This document shows positions 37,404 to 49,300 of a stretch of 64,000 nucleotides of DNA, one piece after another. Positions within the stretch are counted from its first letter, which is position 1, and every line of letters begins with the position of its first letter. The stretch is from the NCBI GenBank assembly GCA_037367355.1, contig CM074696.1:4464001-4528000 (forward strand). The letters run 5' to 3'. Both the position numbers and the translations under genes were made by a program. Origin of the DNA: Neoscytalidium dimidiatum (Eukaryota; Ascomycota; Dothideomycetes; Botryosphaeriales; Botryosphaeriaceae). The notes under the pieces were generated by a model. It did not search any database and had not been told where the DNA came from. It saw only the letters and a program-made list of their open reading frames with translations.

Positions 37404-37485
37404 CGTGGAAGTTAAACCATATCCACGACACTTACATCCGGATGAGTGATTTAACTCCGGATGCACGATGTTATTATTTTTGCAA
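37387..37485 (+). repeat. Hairpin element, copy 4
   Basis: Left arm 37387-37406 (ttaagcagtcatattgacgt), right arm 37434-37454 (acatccggatgagtgattta). The tail after the right arm (ACTCCGGATGCACGATGTTATT) aligns with copies 2 and 3 in the same orientation. More diverged than copy 3. Confidence 0.65.
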
Positions 37486-37539
37486 TGTGAGCACTAATTT
37501 GTTAAGCCAAGATGAAACTTTCGAACATCTCACGCCATG

Positions 37540-39100
37540 TAAGCCACATGTCTCCATGTACCACTAATAAGGTTGTCCGATTTCCTCCAGATGAATCGGC
37601 AGAGAAGGCGGCAGAATATTTAGTTTCCTCCAACCAAGCCGCGCACGGGCTAAAGAAAGACCATTCGCAGGGGCTAGATCTGGAATGAAGGCTGTTGCCA
37701 CTCAAGAATAGGTTAAACACTAAAAGGTTTCTGCTAGCAAGTCCCCAAGTAGATCTCCTAAACTTTGTACACTGCTGCACGAAATCACGGGATTAAACCA
37801 CCCTCTGACATTCGGATTATTTGTCTTGACAAGGGCCCGCACCAAACACCGCAGTTTGTCCGCATACTCAATAAAGCCTACAGGAGGGCGGCTGCTTATC
37901 CCAATCCTCTGCACTCCGGCGTCCCATAGTGTCTTCCACTTTTCCGTGATACGTAGGATAGAATGGAACCAAAGTTGGTGTAAAAAAAAAAAAAAAAGGG
38001 CTTGCGTATGTTAATCATCATGGATAGTATGTCTAGTTGGAAATCAGCGTCCTGTGCAATATGGTCTCTACCCGCAGCTTTACCGTGGATGCCCATCAAA
38101 AGATGAGTTCGTCTTAGGCCTTTGAAGCCCGTAATATCTGTTTCGCGGCAAAGGTCATGGAAAAGCTGATGATACATAAAGTCATTCACTGAAGACGGCT
38201 TCTGCTGATCCTCCTCCAACGCTCAAGTATCAACCATGGAAGGTGTGTAGCTCTGCCGTATCTCCTCAGAGGCCGCCATAACTAGCAGATTGCCGTACAG
38301 CATAGTCTTGTGACAGTCGGCTAGGAACATCCATGCAGCCAACCTACGCAGGTCAGATTCAAGATGATCATCGAACGGGCATGGATGAGAGTGAGGTGCA
38401 AACAACGTCATTTTCGTTTCAACTCCGATGGAATTTTTCAAATCCAATTCCATTCCGCAACTGAAGCGGTTGTTCGTGCCTGATTCTGGTGCAGCCTGCA
38501 TTGCGAATGCTCGGTAATTTTGAAAATTGGCCCGTGGCTATTGCGTCGTCTCGGGGCGCTGAGCAAAGTGAGCCTAGCAGAAATACTGTTACAAGAAGAC
38601 GAGTAGAAGCTTGAGCTGGACCGAACGTTCCCATGTGGATTATGGGAATGCTGGGGTAGATACGGTGAAAGTACGACCAGGAGAAATCCCAGAGATTGCT
38701 GGGAGTGAAGACGGATTCCGCAGTAACCCTGCAAAACTTGCTGAATGAGTCTATCACAAAGCACTTTCTTTTGCGAGCATTCTTCACAAGCGTGTCTTTT
38801 TCTCCCAGATCTTTTCAGAGGAGGTGGTGAGAGGCCTCGCTTGCTAGCATATGTCTTCGCGTGCCGACGAGCCACTTCGCTTATACACCTTAGTCAATTA
38901 CACTGAGAGGCGCACTGGGAAGAATCACACTTCCATGGATTCTCGGTTGCAAAATGGGCAGCTTGAGCTTGCTTGCTTTGCGTCTGCAGCATGTCATTAT
39001 GGGAGAGACTAAAACATCACACATGTCTCTTACGTGTCGCCAAATGCCGATGTAGGTATGCGTTCCGGGCGTAGGACTTGCCGCAGTGGGGGCAAGGGTA
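37540..39100 (-). pseudogene. Decayed zinc-finger transcription factor (C2H2 plus Zn cluster plus fungal-specific domain)
   Basis: Pieces of one regulator lie in order on the minus strand but in different frames with stops. At 39100-39020 a C2H2-like finger (CPHCGKSYARNAYLHRH) ends in a stop. At about 38870-38740 there is a second finger end (RRHAKTYASKRG) followed by KRHACEECSQKKVLCDR, the start of a Zn2Cys6-type cluster. At about 38720-38540 the start of the fungal transcription factor domain reads LWDFSWSYFHRIYPSIPIIH. Further pieces at 38400-38223 (RRLAAWMFLADCHKTMLYG), 38219-37980 (HGKAAGRDH) and 37914-37540 complete it. Intact relatives are nuclear regulators of 600-900 aa. In-frame stops, frame changes and an A-run (37982-37997) show it cannot make such a protein. 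Exact exon limits of the ancestor are unclear. Confidence 0.75.
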
Positions 39101-39612
39101 GGAACGGGCAGACCCTCCCCTATTGGTGGTTTACCGTCTATTCATTCCGGTCTTCGGTTTTGCAGTCTTTGCGTACAGGATGGCAGTCTTGAGGCGGGGC
39201 TTGCACGAGTAGGGATTGACCGAGCAGAAGATGGTTTGCCCAAATGTAGGGATTCACCGAATAGTTGTGCCAAAGCTGTAGGGAATCTCCGGGTCTCAAT
39301 GAGTACCGAGTCACTCTTGACGTTTTCAGTACAAACCAAGTTACTTCTATTTTGCACGCAGGTGCTATGCCCATCAGATTCATATGAGAAGAAATTGATG
39401 ATAACCACTAAAAACACAAGTAGAAATTACAGTGAACTGAAAACAATAAGGATATTACTTGGTTATCTCCGATCTTGAATAGCGTACATAGAGTTTAGAT
39501 GTAGTTTTGCTATGAAGAGTCGGTTACTATTCGTGACAGATAGGCAAACCACTCGAGATACGGGCAAGAACGCTTAAAAGTTCGAGGGCTCAGAACATTC
39601 CAGGACTATACG
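39101..39612. other. AT-rich spacer between two gene relics
   Basis: No coding feature is recognised. ORFs on both strands lack family resemblance. The sequence next to 39100 could include the start of the decayed regulator. Confidence 0.5.
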
Positions 39613-39940
39613 TGCATCAGCATCAACTGCATCAGCATCAACGTCATCGCCACCTTCCTCCTCGCCTTCCTGGTCCTGCCCAGGCTCAAGGAGACGGCGT
39701 GCGCGGTGAGGACGGTGGACGTGATTCTGCAGCGGTCCGCTGAGGAGGGGTCGCGGGTCTTCGTGACGTGTGCGAGCGCCGGCGAGGACTTTTCACGGGC
39801 AGTATGTTAGAGATGGTTTGGTGGCCGATCCGTCGCACCTCGTCAGGAGCGAGAAAGGCGGGAGGATTCAGAGTAGAGTTTGGAATGAGCTAAAGGCTGA
39901 GCTTGAGAGGATGGAACCGGGTGTTACAGGGAATATCTAG
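39613..39940 (+). pseudogene. Short-chain dehydrogenase/reductase relic with internal deletion
   Basis: A GC-richer island in AT-rich DNA. The first part reads INVIATFLLAFLVLPRLKET, typical of the helix after the SDR NNAG region. It runs into SAEEGSRVFVTCASAGEDF, which in intact enzymes belongs near the C-terminus. A frameshift at about 39794 then gives GQYVRDGLVADPS, a segment starting RSEKGGRIQSRVW, and the end EPGVTGNI with a stop at 39938-39940. The middle of the protein, including the catalytic Tyr-x3-Lys, is missing, and so is the N-terminal Rossmann glycine motif. The ancestor was a fungal NAD(P)-dependent SDR of roughly 300-340 aa. It cannot be functional. Confidence 0.7.
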
Positions 39941-40722
39941 GCTCATGACGGTTCTATGCATGAAGCCTTGCTGGGGGATCTATGCGCTGCCGTCTCACTT
40001 TCAGTTCTGTCAGACCTTACAATGAGTACTCACTCGTTCCTTACGTCCCTGATACAGACCTTGAAGATACAAACAGGCGTAGAGAGGCGTGACATCTAAG
40101 AAAAACATCTTCAGTGTTCAGTGATCAATGTTCTTTGAATGAAGCCCAGTATCTATGCGCAGGACAAAGGTGTAAGTGCAAGGTTTGTAAGGAAGAAAGA
40201 ATAGGTCACCTTAAAACAGCCCGAGATCAGCCTGAGAGCACCTTTGCGATGAGAACGTTTGGTGATGGGGTAGGGTATAAAAGAAGAACCGGAATTGGTT
40301 GAGAAAAGGTAGCAACAGCAAAGCTAATTCAGACTACAGGCCGTGAGCAGTCGAAGCAGTCATCCGGACGTAGATGCTCTTACTATACTTATACACATTC
40401 GTCCGGCAGACTGCAGCAATCCCGTGTGCGTATGAGGTTGGAATGAATGAAATGAGAAACGAGGCAAAGTACTTGAGACGGCCTCCACCCCCTGAAAGCG
40501 CATTGAGATATCATCGATTACGCTACTTCCATCTGATCCTCCAATCATCATGAGAAAACATTTACACGGCGGTGTAGCCAGGGTTGTTGTAGGGGAATGA
40601 GAACATCAAGGGAGTTCCAAACGTAAGCTCGTCATGCCGTTTCTGTACCAGGTTATCACTAAACCCACCCTTGTCTATCTGACACCTCCAGTCCCACATC
40701 ACGTCAACTCCTTTCCCCCATT
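39941..40722. other. Right part of the AT-rich block
   Basis: Downstream of the SDR relic and up to the 3' end of the Rab5 gene. It contains hairpin element copy 5 and otherwise no feature. The part next to 40722 is presumably Rab5 3' UTR. Confidence 0.55.
40353..40417. repeat. Hairpin element, copy 5
   Basis: Left arm 40353-40371 (GAAGCAGTCATCCGGACGT, the consensus form) and right arm 40400-40417 (CGTCCGGCAGACTGCAGC), with a 28 bp AT-rich spacer. The tail beyond the right arm is not clearly shared with the other copies. Confidence 0.7.
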
Positions 40723-41701
40723 TCAGCACGCACATCCTTCCTTCGGCCCCTGGGCATCCCGTGCGTTGGTGAGGTTCACCCGCGCGTCGTCTCCCCTGTT
40801 TAAGCTCGTCTGGCCACCAACGCCACGGGGACCCTTTAGGCTCGTCTCCGGAATGGCGTTGGCGATAGCGGTGAAGACTTCGGCCACGTTCTGGCCGGTC
40901 TTGGCCGAAGTCTCAAAGAACAGGAGACCCTCCTCGTCGGCGTATGCCTTGGCCGTCTTGGTGGAGACCTTGCGTGCATCGCTCTGGTTCTCGTCCTGCT
41001 CCGCGGCGGCCGGGGCGGGCGGAGCGGCGGCTTCAGTACCCTCCGCACCAGCCTCTCCCTCCGCACCACCTTCAGCACCTTCCGCAGACTCAGCGGGAGT
41101 CTCCGGGGCTGCAGGAGGGGTGATTTCCTCGGCTTCCGCAGCCCCGCTGTCGGCCTCCACCAGATCTGCCTTGTTTCCAACGAGGGCGATGACGATGCCG
41201 GGGCTGGCCTGGCGCTGAAGTTCAGCGACCCAGTGCTGGGCCTTGGTCAGGCTGGAGGCTTTGGTGATATCGTAGACCACGAGGGCGGCTTGGGCATTGC
41301 GGTAGTACATGGGAGCGAGGCTGGCGAAGCGCTCTTGGCCAGCGGTATCCCATATCTCGAACTTGATGGTGCGGGTGGGGAGGTTGCATTTTTGGGTCAG
41401 GAAGGCGGCTATTCGAGGGGAAGATGTACGTCAGTCTATCTGCGCGAGACGGATCAGGCCGGGGTAAGGGCGGACCTCCGATCGTAGGCTCCTTGTTCTC
41501 TTGGAAATCATTGTTGACGAATCGCATGACTAGCGACGACTGTACGCAAGGCTGGGGTTAGCATCTTGAATACCGCGGGTGCGGATGGCGTTATCACGGC
41601 GTTTGGTGGAGGCGTACTTTTCCTACGGCTGCCTCGCCAAGCAGGACCAGCTTAACGCTGCTGCTGGGCTTAGGAGCCGAAGCTGCTCCAGAGTCGGCCA
41701 T
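40723..41701 (-). CDS. VPS21: Rab5-type small GTPase (Vps21/Ypt5)
   Basis: Three exons on the minus strand: 41701-41618, 41539-41476 and 41408-40723; 277 aa. The P-loop GEAAVGKS (22-29) is cut by intron 1 between Lys28 and Ser29. Switch II DTAGQE is at 70-75, NKAD at 128-131, ETSAK at 215-219, and the C-terminus GCAC gives a CXC geranylgeranylation site. [21 protein letters not shown] and the ETSLKGPRG tail match Rab5. It controls early endosome fusion and vacuolar sorting. Unlike a standard ~200 aa Rab5, about 60 residues rich in Ala, Glu and Pro are inserted after NKADL (about 133-193). I recall similar inserts in other filamentous fungi. Intron 2 has an atypical donor (GTCCGC), supported by the restored motif. 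Confidence 0.92.
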
Positions 41702-44234
41702 AGCGGTTGATACCGTGCGCGTGGTGGAAGATGAGATAGGCTCGAATGGCTGGATGGAGTAGTTGGCGGAGATAGGTGCGGTTGCGCGCTGAGCACAGGC
41801 GGTGAACGGCGAATGCGCGAGTCGGTGGATAATGCGCTCGGATCAGCTTCACCGGTACAAGCGACGTGTGGGCGTTCCAACGCGGGCGCGGGCGAAGAGC
41901 AAACGCAGGACAGCAGGACAGGCAACTGTACAGCCGTCTGCGGCGGCACTGAAGCACTTGGCAATGACGCCCCCGGAAGCTGGAGCGGTGGAATCACGTG
42001 CCGTGGTCATTAGGTAAGCGGCTGATTATCTTATCGGCAAGAAGTGGTGGCCGACGCTCCCACCACCGCCAAGGAGGATGCTGACGAGAGCAACCTTCTC
42101 GCAGCATCCTTCGCGCAGTGGCGGGGCGCTCGTATGCATGGTCCTCGTGCCCTCGTCTTCACTTACGCTGGGCAGTCGTCACCTTACCTGAAGAATTGGA
42201 GCGGGCTCAGGCTTTTTTTGCAGCCCTGCGGCAGTCCCCACAGACGAGAAACAGGATTTGCGATGCACAATGCGCATTCCGTGAAATTTTGCCCATCTCT
42301 CGTTTTGGATGCGGCGATTGGCACGACTCGCCGCACGCTTTCGCCGCATCAAGGCTGGCACTGGCGAGGGCGGTGCGGGATGGAGGCTTATGGAAGCGGC
42401 GGCTGGGCGCAATTCTTATTTCGCGCGAAAGCCACAGAAACACGGGAGGGCGAGGTTCGATGACGAGATCGCGATTTGATCACGGCGATTGCTTTTTCGG
42501 ATGTCTCAGCAGCGTGTCGCAGAATTAGCCAGCAGCCGAGCGCTGGGTTCCCCGGCTCCGCAAGGCCCGCCAGCGCCGGCCAAAGCAGTTTAGACTGCTG
42601 CTCCAGGTCCGCCTCACGATGCTGCCACGGAATGGGCTCTTCAGAAAATGTGGGGAGGCCTGTCTGCCCAGCTGGAATTTCGACAGGAACACGTATTGCA
42701 AGCTGGCGGGCTGCCAATCGCAGCGGGCGCGTCCGCTGGTACCTGCGCCGTCGCTCGCGGCTCGCAATGATAGGCGGGCCAGACTGCGACGCTGCGCTGG
42801 CAATTGCTGCTGAGGCCATTGATTTTTTTTTTTTTTGGTGTCTGGCAGCGGCCTCGAAACTTTTTTGTCGGGGATCGAGTGCCTGGCAGGAAGCGGGAAT
42901 GCCGACACCTTCGTCATTTTCCCCACACATGCGCACCCGCCGGGTGGTCCTGGTGGCTGGACTAGCCAGCACATGACAGACGCAGCAGACCGGTCGACAG
43001 CACGTCGCAACCAACAAGCAGCGACAGCTGGCCACACTGGGGATGCTGTGGCTGCTGCTGCTCGCACAGTCCACCGGTTCAGCGACGGGCGATCAGCACA
43101 GCCGTTGCTGGCGCTGGAGGCCGATCGGGGCTGGACAGACAAGCTGCGCGGGCGCGACGACGTATGAGCGGGCAGCGGCGCTCCACCATGCGAGCAGCCG
43201 AAGCGAGCGGCCAATATGCGAGGCCTGTCGCGGCGGCGGACGAGGGCGCGAAACGCTGATCTCGGCCCCGTGGATCAGCCAAGTGCGGAGGAGGCCAAGC
43301 CTGAAGCAGCCAGCCAGAGCGCAGCACCGCCCAGTAGCGGCTGATGGCCACCAGGGCTCAGGAACGCGCGGCCGCGAGCGTAAGGGTCTCGTGCAAAAAT
43401 TGTGCGGACGGCAGCGGGCAGTCGCGCAGGCGGCGGGCGGCGGGCGGCGGGCGGCGGGCGAGCAGCGCGGCGCAGATATGCGTGTTGTAGCAGGCACGCA
43501 GCAGGCCGAGCGCTGCCAGTGCGCAGTGCGACGCCCCCATTCCTGGCAACAGGCTGCTGGCTTCTGGCCGCCCGGGTAGGGAGCAGCGCGGGCGGCGGTG
43601 CGGCCAGAGCGCAGTCCGCCCGCTATCGACCGCGAGCCCCGAATAGCAGCACGCTATCCCCCTCGTTGCGCCATTGGGGGCATCAGCCGCCGGTGGCCGC
43701 TGTGCCTACCTAGTTATCGCTGCCTTGCCTTGGTCTGGTCACGTTCAGCGGGCCCTGCCTGGCGCCATTTGATACAGCCGTCCAGCTGATTGATTACCTG
43801 TCACTCCGCCCCGAGCCCGCGATTTCCTGTCGCCGTCCAGCCCAGCGACTTTTTTTGTGTTTGTCTCTTGTCTCACGCCTGCATTGTCATCGCACCCCGG
43901 CCGTTCTCTGGCGCGAAACCCACGTCTCGCAAGTTGCACTGTCAGCACCGACTGGGCTGTGTGCGGGGGCGCTTTCATTGTAGTGCATCTCCATAATTTT
44001 TGGCCCGCCCGCTCAGCTTCCTTTCAAGGTCCGCTTGCACGGACTGCACGCTCCTAATCGCACGCCTCCTGGGCCATCGACACACAATTGTTCCCCGACA
44101 CCTTCGCACACCTCGCATTCCTCCTGCAACCGGCCTGCCAGCAAACAATCCCCCCCAATCCCCCCGACGCGCCCTCGACCTCTCCGTCTGCGAGACCGGA
44201 GAGCCCTCCCCCCCTCCTCCTCGCTCCAGCAATC
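41702..44234. other. Divergent GC-rich intergenic region
   Basis: This lies between the starts of Rab5 (-) and the C2H2 gene (+) and holds both promoters. A 14-T run lies at about 42823-42836 and a CGGGCGG tandem repeat at about 43430-43460. Long ORFs on both strands are Arg/Ala/Pro-biased and show no domain. The last ~150 bp before 44235 are C-rich leader sequence. Confidence 0.5.
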
Positions 44235-45716
44235 ATGACGGCCACCAGGGTGCGTCTCCTGATCGGCCCCCGCTCCGCAAGATAACGCCGCTGACTCCCC
44301 GACCAGGAAATCTCGCGGCCATCCAACCGCTCGTCTGTTGGCTCCGTAGCCTCCAGCCTGCCGTCGCGGCACTCGCATTCGCGCGGCAACTCCAACTCGC
44401 TGTCCGGCTCTCTCAACCCTGCCCACCGCGTCTCGCGCCGGAAAAGCGTCTCGACCACCGCCGCCAGCAATGCCGCCGCCGCGGCCGGAGATAGCGCTCC
44501 GCGCCGCACCTCCAAAGCCAACTACGCGCCGCGAGGCCCGGCCGCCCTCAGCGGCTACCCGTCGATGCCGAGCAGCCTGCCGAATAATGGTTCCAACTTC
44601 GCTGGGCCCTCCAGCTACGGCAAGGGCAGCGTCGTGACCGATGGTCCGCCGCTGGCCTCCATCCCGGACTCGGAGAAGGCCAGCAGCAAGTCGCGGATAA
44701 GACGCGCCAGCGAAGGGTCGCGCGTCACAAAGGAGGGCGGCAAGCGAGCAAGTGGTAGCGAACTTCGATGTGAAAAATGTGGGAAAGGGTACAAGCACAG
44801 CAGCTGTCTTACCAAGCACCTGTCAGTATCCCCTGATGGACGAGCCCGCATACCTTCACACGCCGGAGTTCGAATGCCCTTCCAGCTCGCCTGGTGTGAT
44901 GTCGTGAGATCGAAATGTTGACCTTTGTGCAGATGGGAACACACTCCCGAATGGGCAATCACGTCGAAGCTGCTCATCTCGAAACACCAACAGGTTCAGC
45001 TACTTGAGGCCGCCTCCGTGCTGGTCAACATGAACCAAGAAGCCGCCGCCGCCGAGGCCGCGAAGGCTGCCGAGAGCGACCACTCGTCGGCCTCCCCCGC
45101 AGCCTCCGGCTCGTCAGACTACCGTGATGATGGCATGAGCTCTGCAGAAACCACACCTCCACCGCATGACGACGTCGCCATCGGCTCCTACACCGGTGGC
45201 CGTTTTCCCAACAAACGCTTCTCCAGCAACAGCAGCGCCTACTCACAATCCTACCAGTCTAACAACTCCGTTTTTTCCGAAAGCATTCCCAACGGATATT
45301 TGAACTACTACAGGCAGCAAAGTTCCGATGGCCGCCCAACCACCTCCGGCACCTCCGTGACTGCATACGACGAGGAGGACCAAGCTGATTTGGCTGCCGC
45401 CGTCGGACTTTTGAGCTGCAGTTATGGCACTCCTCAGAGCAAGCCTGTAATGCTGCCACCAGATGTGCCGCCGGTCCCTCCGCTACCGGCACGTTTTGCT
45501 AATAGTGTTGATTCCCGTCCGGGCACCATTGCGACACCACCCGGACAACACCAGTATGCCACGTCGATGCGCTCGTCGTATGTATCGCGCCATGGCAACA
45601 ATGTCGATGACGACGTCGACATGGAGGATGACGATGATGATTACGAGCGGCAGCACCGCTCTCGTGGTCGCAGCGATGAGGATGATGAGGGCATGTTCGG
45701 CCGCATGGAAGAGTAA
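44235..45716 (+). CDS. Single C2H2 zinc-finger protein, putative transcription factor
   Basis: Three exons: 44235-44249, 44307-44821 and 44933-45716; 437 aa. The first exon encodes only MTATR. One classical finger, C160-x2-C163-x12-H176-x3-H180 (RCEKCGKGYKHSSCLTKHLWEH), is split by intron 2 and continues into EHTPEW, SKLLISKHQQVQLLEAASVLV, a conserved block I have seen in fungal C2H2 proteins. The rest is Ser-rich and probably disordered, with a proline-rich stretch (MLPPDVPPVPPLPARF) and an acidic Asp/Glu C-terminus. A nuclear, DNA-binding role is inferred from the finger. Intron 2 uses donor GTCAGT; only that join recreates the second histidine. The large antisense frame at 44.0-44.8 kb is a shadow. 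Confidence 0.85.
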
Positions 45717-48700
45717 AATTTTCCGTGTGGGTGAATTTTTTTCTCCCACGATCGGCGATCTCATCTTTGGGTTTCAACGATTTCGCTCGATCCCGCCTCA
45801 CCTTTTTATCATCGTTCCTGATATAATCAAAAATTCATCCAACCAACCAACCAACGTCCCACGATCTGTTCTTTTTTTTTTTCGTCCTTTCCTGTTTTGT
45901 TCCACTACAACAAACGAAACCGTCTTTAGCTCCGCGAAACCAAAGTTCACCGCAGGTTTACCAATGCGCGCCTCTCTAGCACCGAAGAGATGGCTCTCTT
46001 GCCTTCCACCGTTCTGATTTTATTGCCGCCCTCCGAGCTGGTCCGTGAGATCGGTCCGGAACTGTGAGAAGGGTTCGGCACAGACTTTATCGGAACTTGT
46101 GTGGGGCAATCGTGGCTTTCGAGGTTAAAGTTGGAGAGCGTGGCATTGGTAACGCTTTACCTTTTCCGTTGTTTACCATACGCCTGCGGAGGAACTCGCG
46201 TCGAGCAGGAGGGGCGCAAATACATTTGTCACCGTTGGATCGTCCTCGTGTTTTTCCTTTCCTTGCTGTTTCTTTCTCTCATACTCAAACAACATCCCGC
46301 GAAATCATTTGTCGAAGGCAAGGGATGGGAACGTATGGATGGATGGATTGGAAAAAGGGATATGGCGGTGTAGCATTTGTAGCGGGTGTCTGTCCCTGTT
46401 CCATCATCATCATTATCATCAGTGTTCTTGTCTTGTGTTGTTTCCGAAGGTAACTTGTCCAGTAGGCGACTGAAAGGTGAAGTTTTAGCGTCCGTTTCTG
46501 GAGCGATCCTGTCCTTTTCGATGACCCTCTTCTTCTTTTGTTCTCCTGTTATCGCATATCTTCATTCCTTGCTCTTGTGGATGTGGTATCATTGTCGACA
46601 CGACTCGCCCCTTCTTCATTCGCATTGTCGGTCCTTACCATTCACCCTTTCTGCTCATTGATCGAAAGTTCGGATTGAGCGGGCTTTGTGTCTTGCATGA
46701 GATGAGAGCATCTTTTGAAGCGAAATGAGCTGGGATATATGACGGAATGATTTGGGGGAGGATGAGACACAAAGAAGACGCAGAGCAGAAGTGACTTGAA
46801 ACATTCTTGAAAAAGGACTGAGGGGGGAGGAGGACCTGACAATGTGCGGGAGTTATTCTTGTGTGTGTATATTCAAAACAATGGGGGGTGGAAAGAAATG
46901 AATTGACACAACAACGTGGATCGAACACGAAGAACGTGTGTTTTTGTTCAGCGAACTGTCGGACTGACATGGTGATCAATTGATTATGCGCACGCCGTTT
47001 TGGGTAGGTTGGTCGATCATCGAGGTACGATTGGGCGGGCGGGCATAAGGCAGTGATAAGGCTGTCAGGATGGACTAAGGGATTCTGAAGGAGTTGACTC
47101 GGTTTTCGGAGACTGGGAAGCGTGTTTGGCCAAGAAGATGAGAACCTCGCGACTCCGGATGGTGCCTCAGCCATCTTTACTTGGCAACATGCTATTGCGA
47201 GCCGACTGACACGTCAGGGAAAGTGGGTATGTAGTATAAGAAGTAAGTAGATGAAAGAAAGTCTGAACGGGCACGAAGGCAAGAGCAGGGAGGGGCAAAA
47301 AGGAGGACAAGAGGGAAGAGGAAGAGAAATGGGAAGCGGACGACGTCCGCCTAAGTAGATCTCGAGGAAGAGATCAAAGGCAAGGGCCGAAGGGCAAGGC
47401 TGTAGGGTTTAATTAAGTGCGGCCGGAGCAGGGCAGTGAGCAAGCCATGCCAGCAAAGCCAGCACGAAAGTCAGCCCCAGCTTGGGCCCCAGCCCACACA
47501 TGCGCATCATGATTCCCGTCCGACGGGCCGTTTACTGGAATGGGCAATTAATCGGCCCTTACCTGGGTAGCACCACCAGGCGTTTCTTAAACCTTGGAAT
47601 CTTTGCTTTCCCTTTCGATCTCTGGTTCGGCACTCTGCCCGCTGGCCGGCGGTACGTTCGACGTGAACACCGCGGGTTTCCCTCGTCTTCCTTTCTCTTT
47701 GACTCACGGCTCGTGGCTGTTTGAGTAGGAGTGAATTGGCGATTGACGCGCGAGGACTGATCCCTGATTCGGGGGAAGGTTGCATCAAGACAAGAGCGCA
47801 AGGCAACCGACCTGTCGTCCTCCAATCCATCCTTTTCCCCCCCTTCGCAGGCGGTCGGAGGGCGACAGCGCCTCCGACATCATCGACGCGGCTCTGTTGG
47901 GCAAGTGAGCTGCATATCTCACACTCAGTCAGCCACACACAGGCACCGGGCAGAGCCGTTGGGGTCGCTGCGGGTTACACGCTGACGAAGGCACACGGTG
48001 CCCGCCGCCCATAAGATCGACAGGAGTGCATTGCGGGCGCGAGGGGATTGAGTACGAGGCAGTCCTGTCATAACGGGCACCCGCTACATGCGTACGCGTT
48101 TGACGATGAGCACGTTTTCACTCACCCGGAAAACGTTACACATGACGAAGACGCCCGTATTGGTCGCCGTTGCCAGGCCCGGTGGGAGATAGGGAAAACG
48201 GGCAATCAACATGGCACGGCCAAACGGGCTCGCCGTACGTCATTGGCACTTGTCGACGGGGATCCTTGAGCGATTCGTGCGGCTCCGGAACACCCGCAAG
48301 CATGGTGGGGGGGAACTCGAGGTGAGGAGCAGCATGTTCCCTCCCGAACGATCAATGCTGAGCATAACACGCTGCTGCACAGTTTCAGTCCTGACATCCT
48401 TCGTCGGAACGGTATCGTGACAAAATGTTTTAGGCGAGGCTGGGCTGTTTTGGTGGGGGGTATAAGCAGCAGCAGGGCACAAGGGCGGTCTTGTCTCTCT
48501 GCTGCAGGCGATCTTGCGAGATCTCAGCTATTCCCCACTTTCCGTTCCTTGCTCGTCATCTGCTCCGCCGCCGGGGGGGAGGGGCACAGACAGAAAGAGC
48601 ACGCGAACAACCAACGACGACCCATCACCACCGAAGCGACCGCACGCAAGAAACCCTAAGATCAACGCTCCCCCCACCCACCCTGTCGCCGTCTCGCCCT

Positions 48701-49300
48701 CATACCTATCCCGCGTCCCTTCATCTTCCGCTATCGTCGTCTCTCTTGTGGATACGGAACACGCGGCTGCCGTGGACTCTCACGCACTCGCGAAACATGC
48801 GCCGCCTGCCCCGCGTGTGACCCTCGACGCCAGCTTATGGACGCCTTGCGTGCGTGCGTACGTGTATATATGTGTGTGTGTGGAGCTCATCAGCCAGTTG
48901 CTAACTTGACTCGCCCGACGATGATGTCGTTCGCGTAACACGCCGCGCGCGCGCGCGTCTCTTGCATCACAGCCTCTCGCTGCCCAGCGGGCGGCGGGGG
49001 ATCGTCGTCTCCGCCGCCGCTGTCGCCGCTGCTGATACCGCCCGCCTCCCCGACTGCTCAGGATCGCGAGGCCGGCCTGCGCGACGAACATGATGGGGAG
49101 GCAAGCAGTGAAGGGTCGGTCGTTCTCGTGACCAATGCCTTGGATTCGGGGCCCTCGAAATCTTGGAAGGCGAGTGGTCCGTGTGGGGCGGCCGGAGGGC
49201 CGACATGACGAGCAGCGTGGCCCGACGAGATGAGATGTGAGTTAGCCGCTGGCTACTCCACAAGAGACATTGGGCCTTTAATCTACGCGGTGCGTATGCG
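45717..49300. other. Intergenic region downstream of the C2H2 gene
   Basis: The first several hundred bases are presumably 3' UTR. No coding sequence is recognised in either strand. Low-complexity DNA includes a T-run near 45871-45880, TG/TA repeats at about 48859-48882 and a CG-dinucleotide run at about 48943-48957. The base composition shifts to AT-rich at about 49.3 kb. Confidence 0.5.

Larger units (their letters stand above)
35588..37500. other. Left part of an AT-rich block
   Basis: After the TEF1 3' UTR the sequence turns clearly AT-rich. It contains two copies of the hairpin element (36332 and 37387) and one short ORF with a signal-peptide-like start (37149-37403). Around 36860-37130 the base composition is more gene-like and a minus-strand frame reads as hydrophobic, so a gene relic is possible, but I cannot assign a family. 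Confidence 0.5.

Noticed and set aside
44013..44819. 268-codon minus-strand ORF at the start of the C2H2 gene
   Set aside because: Overlaps leader and coding exons of the C2H2 gene antisense; no domain and low-complexity Gly/Arg composition.
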